Below are positions 58,920-64,000 of a DNA stretch of 64,000 nucleotides, piece by piece. A program made the translations under genes and the position numbers. The first letter of the stretch is position 1, and the number at the start of each line of letters is the position of its first letter. Origin of the DNA: Gordonia soli NBRC 108243. Lineage in GTDB: Bacteria; Actinomycetota; Actinomycetes; Mycobacteriales; Mycobacteriaceae. The DNA lies in the NCBI RefSeq assembly GCF_000334455.1, contig NZ_BANX01000039.1, forward strand, positions 1 to 64,000, read 5' to 3'. The notes under the pieces were generated by a model. It worked only from the letters and a program-made list of their open reading frames with translations. It did no database searches and was not told where the DNA came from.

Positions 58920-61900
58920 CGGCGCGTCTGTCCTGAGTACTGGTTGAGCTCGCGGGCGATCTTGCGTGCTCCGGCGCCGTAGTTCTCTCCGGCGTGGAGC
59001 TGCTCGATGTTGACCCAGGGGCGATCCGATCCGCCGCCGGAGCCGTTGGCGAACGCCTCGAACACACGGTTCTTCAGCTCGCGCTCTTCGTGCGAGAGCG
59101 ACTGCTCCGGGCGGCCCGTCTGGTTCGAGATCAGCGAGATGCCCGGCGGGATGTCGCCGCCGGAGTCGTGGAGCTTCGGCTTAATCACGTTCACCTTCGG
59201 CTTCGGCGTCTGGACCATGGGCGCGAACGTCTTCTGGATCGCGGGACCGATGGCGCTCGGCTTCGGCACGTTCGCCGGGTTGAGCGATCCGGGGTGAGTG
59301 AGGAACGCGTTCGCGATGGTGGCCGGCACCTTGTAGAACGGCGACGACAAGAGGTCGGGAATCCCCGCGGTCTCAGCGACGCCGTCGAACGCGATCCCGC
59401 CGATCTTGGATCCGAGGTCGTGCCACGACATCGGGACCGGAGCCTGGTCCTCAGTCTTCGAGGTCGACGAGGACGTGGACGTCGTCGCATCGGGCGTGTT
59501 CTGCAACCGCTTGATCTCGTCCTCGTACTTCGTGATCTTGTTCCGCTCGGCGGTGATTTGATCGCGGAACCGCTTTCCGTCCGCGCGGTACTTCGCCGCC
59601 TTGATCTCGTCGGTCGCCTTGGCCGCCTTCGCGTCCGCGTCCTTCGCGTTGATCTCGTCTTTCGCGATGCGGTTCTGCGCGGCCGTGATCTGGTCCTTGA
59701 GTGCGGTGATGCGCGCCTGGGTCTTCTCGTCGATCGCGATCTGCTTCTGCGCGTCCGCGGTGGTGGTCTGGCCCGGGTTGTATGGCGGGTTGAACCGCTT
59801 CGGGTCGATGTGGCCAGTGACGGTGAACTGGGGGTCGTTCCACGCGACGGCGTTGCCACCGATGCGGATCCGCTCGCCGGTGGTGCGGGCCTCGATGTTG
59901 GTCCCGAGGATCGTTGCCGCCATGTGCTCGGCGTTGGCTCCCACCTTGAACAGGTCGTTCGCGGAGGCGCCACGGACGAAGCCCGGCCAGGAGCCATCGA
60001 GCACGTTGCCTGTCGCGCCGATCCGGTGGTCGCCGCGCTGCCCCTCGGCCACGAGCTGGGCCGTGCCGACGAGGCCGGAGCAGTCGACTGCGCTCGCGAG
60101 ATTGCCGCCACCCCAGACGTAGGTCGCGGTCGAGCGCTTCACCGCGTCGAGCGCGTTGACCGGCCCGCCCGACGGGGGTGTCGTGGTCGTGGTGACCGTC
60201 CCGGTCGGGTCGGTCGCGACGCCACCGCCGTCGAAGCGGATGACTTCGATCGGCACGATGCCGCCACCGGCGTAGCCCTTCGGTGGGCGGCTTGCGTCTG
60301 CCTGCTGGACCTTGGCCGCGAGGTCGTGGCCGTCGTTGGAGACGCCGTAGGTGCGGCGGACGTAGTTCATCGACGCGGCGATGTTGGCCACCGGGTCGGT
60401 GATGTTGTTCGACGTGCCGGGCTGGTGGTTCGCGGCGAAGGTCCCGGGGATCGTCTGGGTGAGCCCCTGTGACGGGTGGCCGGCGGCCGCGTTGGAATCG
60501 ACCATGTTGATCGCGCCGGTGTTGCCGCCGGACTCCCGCATGATGAGGGTCTGATAGCCCTGGAGCCACCCGGGCGTGATCGGGAGTCCGATCGCTTCGA
60601 GGGCTTTCTTGATCCACTCGACCACCTGGGCAGGGGCGGCGGTGAACCCGCCCGGTAGAGCCGACGCGACCCAGTCCTTCACCTTCGCCACCGCGGCGTC
60701 GAGCATCCGCTTGGGCATCGAGGTGAGCGCGTTCCAGAACTGGTTACCGTCGGACCCTTTCTCCGGCGCGCCCATCGCCTTGTCGATCCACGGCTTGAAC
60801 AGGCCCTTGATCTTGCCGACCGGGTCGGTCGCCCAGTCGACTGCGGTCCCGACGGCGCCCTTGACCCAGTTGGCCGCACCCCCGACGGCGTCTCCGATGC
60901 TGCCGAACACGCCACCGATGTCGAAGTGGTAGCCGGGGATTGCGCCGTTGGCGTTCGGTCGGCCGCCGGAGAACATGTGATTGAGCGCCCAGAGCCCGGC
61001 GGGGCCGCCGAGCGCGTCGACCTGTCGATCCTCGAGAACCCGCTCACCTGGCGACAGCATCGCGTTGATGCCGCCGCCAGCGAATCGACCGAGGGCGCGG
61101 GCCGCCTCGGGCACCAGCACCCCCATGCCGGGGCGCAGGCGAGCCGCGACGGTGTCTTGGCCGGGCGCGTATCCGGGGACCTGGCCCGGCCCATCGAATA
61201 CGCCACCGCCGGCGAACTTGACGGCGTTGAGCTTGCCAAGGCCGAACACGCCCGCGATCCCGTTCCAGAGCGGCATGATGCCCTTGTCGTAGACCGTCTC
61301 GACGACGAAGCGGGCGGGCTTCTCGACGATCCCCTGGATGCGGTCCCACTGGGTCTTCATCCAGTCGACCATGTTCCCGACGCCGGTCTTGATGTTGTTC
61401 CAGACGGCCGAGATCTTGTCGCCCACGGGCTTGATCACGTTGTCGTGGAGCCAGTTCATCACTGCGCCCCAGCCTCGGATCTCGGCGTTGATGAATCCGA
61501 CGATCGGCTTGATGATCGTGTCGTAGAGCCAGCGCCAGGTGCCCGCGACGGCACCGCGGATCGTGTTGACGATCGAGTCGAAGACGTTGCGGATCCAGTT
61601 CCATCCGGACCGGACCGCGTCGACGATGTTGTGCCAGTGTTTGACCAGCTGCTCGATCGCAACGATCGCGATACCGACCGGCCCCATCATGATCAGCAGG
61701 ACTGTGTGGAATCGCTTGATCCAGTTCCACGCGGTCTGCACCACCGATACGGCCTTGTGGAACGCCCCCACGAGGGTGTCCTTGATCGCGACGGCCGCCA
61801 GCTTCACCCAGTTCCAGACGTCCTTCACGATGTTGCGGAAGGTCTCGGAGTGCTTGTAGGCGTAGATGATCCCGCCGACGAGTGCGGCGATCGCGACAAC

Positions 61901-64000
61901 GATCAGGCCGATCGGGTTGGCCGACATGGCGACGTTGAGTGCCCACTGGGCCGCGGTCATGATGCCCGACGCGGTGGCCGAGGCGATCTGTGCGCCTCGG
62001 AGGACGACGAAGGATGCGACCGCGCGACCGTTGGACGCAACCCACGCGAGCGCCGACTTCGTCGCGTTCATGGTGGCCGAGGCGGCTGTTGCGATGAACG
62101 CTGCCGCGGCCTGCGCTCGCATGAGAGCCCAGGCGCCAGCGGCGCGGGCGCCCGATGCTGCCCACGTGGCGGCGGTGCGGGTTGCGTTCGCCGCCGACGA
62201 TGCGGCGGTGGCTGCGAAGTCGGCGACCGCACGAGCCTTCATCGCGGCCCAGGCGCCCGCCGATCGCGCTCCACCTGCGACCCACGACGCGGCCGACGAC
62301 ACGGCCTCGCGAGCGGCTGCCGCCTTGGTCGCGATGAAGTCGCCGGCCGCCTTCGTGCGAGCCTTGCCGGTCCAGTCCCAGTAGTCCTTCGCGCTGCCTG
62401 CGAGGTTCGCCACCCCGGACGCCGCCGAGCTGACGGCCGAGCCAGTGAAGCGCGCCGCGGCGCCGACGCCCCGCACAGTGGACGAGACGCCGCCGACGAC
62501 GGTCTTCAGTCCACCCCAGATCCCTTGAGCGACCTTGATCGTGGCCCACGCGGTCGCGAGACCGATGACGGCGCCGCCGACCGCCTGGACGGCGCCCTTG
62601 TGGTCGCGGAGCACGTTCGACAGCGCGGTGACGGCTGTGGTGCCCTTCTCCATCGTCGACGAGAGTGGGGCGGAGATCAGGCCGTAGATCGACAGCTTCA
62701 GGTCGTCGCTGGCGTTCTCCATCCGCTCCATCTGGCCGGGGAGTCCCTGATTCTTCGCAGCGGCCACGTCGGCGGCCGACCCCTGCTTGTCCATGGCGGA
62801 ACGCATCGCGTCCCAGCCCTTGGCGCCCTGCTGCGCCGCGACGCCGGACAGGCGGACCGCGTCGGACCCGAATAGCTGAGCCGAGGCAGTGCGGTACGCC
62901 TCGGCTCCGAGTGTCCTGTGCGCCTTCTCCAGCCGGCCGATGAGATCGGCCATGCCGTTGAACTTGATCCCGTTCTCGCCGAACTCGAGACCCAGCTTCG
63001 TCGCCGCGTCGTTCTGCTTCTCGGTGGTGTTGGTGAGCGCCAGGAGGGACGACTTCAGCAGTGTTCCGGCGTCAGACCCCTTGATGCCCGCGTTCGCGAG
63101 CAGGCCGATCGACGCGGCCGTGTCCTTCATCGAGAGCCCGAACTGATTCGCGACCGCGCCGCCGGACTGGAACGCGTAGGCGACGTCGCCGATCTCGGCG
63201 CTCGACTGGTTCGCCACGTTGGCGAGGATGTCGCTGGCGGTCGTGGCGTAGGTCGCCTTCTCGCCGAAGGTCTGGAGTGCGTTCGCCTGGATCGTGGCCG
63301 CCTGGCTCGCATCGATCTGCGCCGCTGCTGCGAGTTGGAGGGTGCCCCGGGCGGCCTGCATCGACTGGTCGACCGTGAGGCCGCCCTTCGCGAGCTCCAG
63401 CATCGCCTCGGTGGCCTTGGTGGCCGACGTGGCAGGCAGGCTCGCGTCGTTCGCGAGCTGACGCGCCGTCACCGATACCTGCGCCATCTGGTCGCCGGTC
63501 GCGTGTGTGACCTGCTTGAGGGTGTTGAGCGTGACCTCCAGGTCGGCGCCCGCCCGCTTGACGCCCTCGAATCCAGCGGTGATAGAGGCGAACCCGAATC
63601 CGGCGAGCATGCCGGCGCCGAGGCCCTTCATCGTCCCGGCCACACCCGCCGCCGCGCCGCCGACCTTCGTCGTCGCGGCCTGGAGTGTGCTCGCCTCCTT
63701 CGCGGCGGCGGCCTGGGTCGCGACGAGCGACTTCGCCATCCGCTCCTGCTCGCCCTGCGCCACGACGGTGGTGCGTTGGGCGCGCTCGGTCGCCCGGAGC
63801 TGGCGCTCGTAGTTCTCCTCGGCGCGAACGACCTTCACCGAGTCGGAGGCGTAGCGACTCTTAGCCTCGTTGAGCTGCGTCAGCGCGACACGCGTGCGGC
63901 CGACCGCGTCGGCCTCCTTGTCCATGCTCCGGGCGACCGCGAGCGACTGCGACTCCATCGAGGCCGTCGCCTTGGCCATGTCGGAGGCGGCCTTGTCCAT
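58916..64000 (-). CDS. Tape measure protein with two peptidoglycan-cutting domains, N-terminus outside the window
   Basis: At least 1694 residues are present; the reading frame meets the window edge at an ATG, but the coiled-coil starts abruptly, so the true start is probably outside. Order: coiled coil; TP901-type tape measure core (FEGVKRAGADLEVTLNTLKQ, GLPGQMERMENASDDLKLSI); long Ala-rich and hydrophobic part with Trp repeats (FDSIVNTIRGAVAGTWRWLY); a lytic transglycosylase domain near residue 1156 (LIMRESGGNTGA, catalytic Glu); an NlpC/P60-like domain near 1305 (YVWGGGNLASAVDCSGLV, with His in AEHMAAT); a coiled coil at about 1417-1500; and a C-terminal tail. It sets tail length and helps DNA cross the wall. 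Confidence 0.9.
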   Translation of the reverse strand: MDKAASDMAKATASMESQSLAVARSMDKEADAVGRTRVALTQLNEAKSRYASDSVKVVRAEENYERQLRATERAQRTTVVAQGEQERMAKSLVATQAAAAKEASTLQAATTKVGGAAAGVAGTMKGLGAGMLAGFGFASITAGFEGVKRAGADLEVTLNTLKQVTHATGDQMAQVSVTARQLANDASLPATSATKATEAMLELAKGGLTVDQSMQAARGTLQLAAAAQIDASQAATIQANALQTFGEKATYATTASDILANVANQSSAEIGDVAYAFQSGGAVANQFGLSMKDTAASIGLLANAGIKGSDAGTLLKSSLLALTNTTEKQNDAATKLGLEFGENGIKFNGMADLIGRLEKAHRTLGAEAYRTASAQLFGSDAVRLSGVAAQQGAKGWDAMRSAMDKQGSAADVAAAKNQGLPGQMERMENASDDLKLSIYGLISAPLSSTMEKGTTAVTALSNVLRDHKGAVQAVGGAVIGLATAWATIKVAQGIWGGLKTVVGGVSSTVRGVGAAARFTGSAVSSAASGVANLAGSAKDYWDWTGKARTKAAGDFIATKAAAAREAVSSAASWVAGGARSAGAWAAMKARAVADFAATAASSAANATRTAATWAASGARAAGAWALMRAQAAAAFIATAASATMNATKSALAWVASNGRAVASFVVLRGAQIASATASGIMTAAQWALNVAMSANPIGLIVVAIAALVGGIIYAYKHSETFRNIVKDVWNWVKLAAVAIKDTLVGAFHKAVSVVQTAWNWIKRFHTVLLIMMGPVGIAIVAIEQLVKHWHNIVDAVRSGWNWIRNVFDSIVNTIRGAVAGTWRWLYDTIIKPIVGFINAEIRGWGAVMNWLHDNVIKPVGDKISAVWNNIKTGVGNMVDWMKTQWDRIQGIVEKPARFVVETVYDKGIMPLWNGIAGVFGLGKLNAVKFAGGGVFDGPGQVPGYAPGQDTVAARLRPGMGVLVPEAARALGRFAGGGINAMLSPGERVLEDRQVDALGGPAGLWALNHMFSGGRPNANGAIPGYHFDIGGVFGSIGDAVGGAANWVKGAVGTAVDWATDPVGKIKGLFKPWIDKAMGAPEKGSDGNQFWNALTSMPKRMLDAAVAKVKDWVASALPGGFTAAPAQVVEWIKKALEAIGLPITPGWLQGYQTLIMRESGGNTGAINMVDSNAAAGHPSQGLTQTIPGTFAANHQPGTSNNITDPVANIAASMNYVRRTYGVSNDGHDLAAKVQQADASRPPKGYAGGGIVPIEVIRFDGGGVATDPTGTVTTTTTPPSGGPVNALDAVKRSTATYVWGGGNLASAVDCSGLVGTAQLVAEGQRGDHRIGATGNVLDGSWPGFVRGASANDLFKVGANAEHMAATILGTNIEARTTGERIRIGGNAVAWNDPQFTVTGHIDPKRFNPPYNPGQTTTADAQKQIAIDEKTQARITALKDQITAAQNRIAKDEINAKDADAKAAKATDEIKAAKYRADGKRFRDQITAERNKITKYEDEIKRLQNTPDATTSTSSSTSKTEDQAPVPMSWHDLGSKIGGIAFDGVAETAGIPDLLSSPFYKVPATIANAFLTHPGSLNPANVPKPSAIGPAIQKTFAPMVQTPKPKVNVIKPKLHDSGGDIPPGISLISNQTGRPEQSLSHEERELKNRVFEAFANGSGGGSDRPWVNIEQLHAGENYGAGARKIARELNQYSGQTRR

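Larger units (their letters stand above)
46940..64000. mobile_element. Siphovirus-type prophage, left part
   Basis: It begins at the tRNA-Arg core and runs past the window end. Plus strand: integrase and a lipoprotein. Minus strand, in transcription order: tape measure, distal tail-like protein, tail-fibre-like protein, Gp37-like minor tail protein, two more minor tail proteins, two lysin A genes, four small lysis-region genes and lysin B. Nearly all minus-strand genes overlap by ATGA, GTGA or TGATG, as in one late operon. Head, terminase, repressor and replication genes must lie beyond 64000. The visible genes look intact, so the element may be functional. Confidence 0.9.

Overview
The window is high-GC DNA from a mycolic-acid actinobacterium (Mycobacteriales). 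Two independent lines point there. The block argS-lysA-hom-thrC-thrB-rho-rpmE-prfA-prmC-sua5-wecA-atpI-atpBEFHAGDC-DUF2550-cobalamin adenosyltransferase-murA has the gene order known from Mycobacterium tuberculosis (there Rv1292 to Rv1315). The prophage at the right also carries a lysin B-type mycolyl-arabinogalactan esterase. Gordonia or a close relative is my best guess; the genus is inference.

Layout. (1) 536-8732: a mycofactocin/methanol locus. It holds a putative mycofactocin-glycan methyltransferase (+) and, on the minus strand, an NDMA-dependent methanol dehydrogenase, a MoxR AAA ATPase, a VWA/CoxE-like partner, a second iron-type alcohol dehydrogenase and a two-component pair (MnoS/MnoR). 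(2) 8848-25549: murA (with the Asp that gives fosfomycin resistance), the cobalamin adenosyltransferase, DUF2550, the complete F1Fo ATP synthase operon with fused b-delta subunit, wecA, a divergent SHMT paralogue, sua5, prmC, prfA and rpmE. (3) 25739-34580: a three-gene plus-strand module that splits the otherwise conserved rho/rpmE pair. It encodes a 1910-residue glutamate-synthase-like protein, a CysJ-like diflavin reductase and a HmuS-type haem protein, preceded by a DtxR/IdeR-like iron box overlapping a candidate promoter. This is the strongest candidate for an undescribed system. (4) 34777-43586: rho and the translationally coupled threonine/lysine genes with argS. (5) 43747-46754: DUF3105 and DUF305 membrane proteins, three copies of an 85-bp palindromic repeat, and a VOC-family gene. 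(6) 46940-64000: the left end of a siphovirus-type prophage integrated in tRNA-Arg(ACG). It shows the attL core, integrase, a lipoprotein, and then, running leftward, the tape measure, tail proteins, split lysin A, small membrane proteins and lysin B.

A 21-bp tandem repeat family sits directly behind stop codons in convergent gaps at 10.8-11.05 kb and 34.6 kb, always reading in the sense of the gene it follows. The prophage continues beyond position 64000, so its right attachment site, repressor and head genes are not visible.
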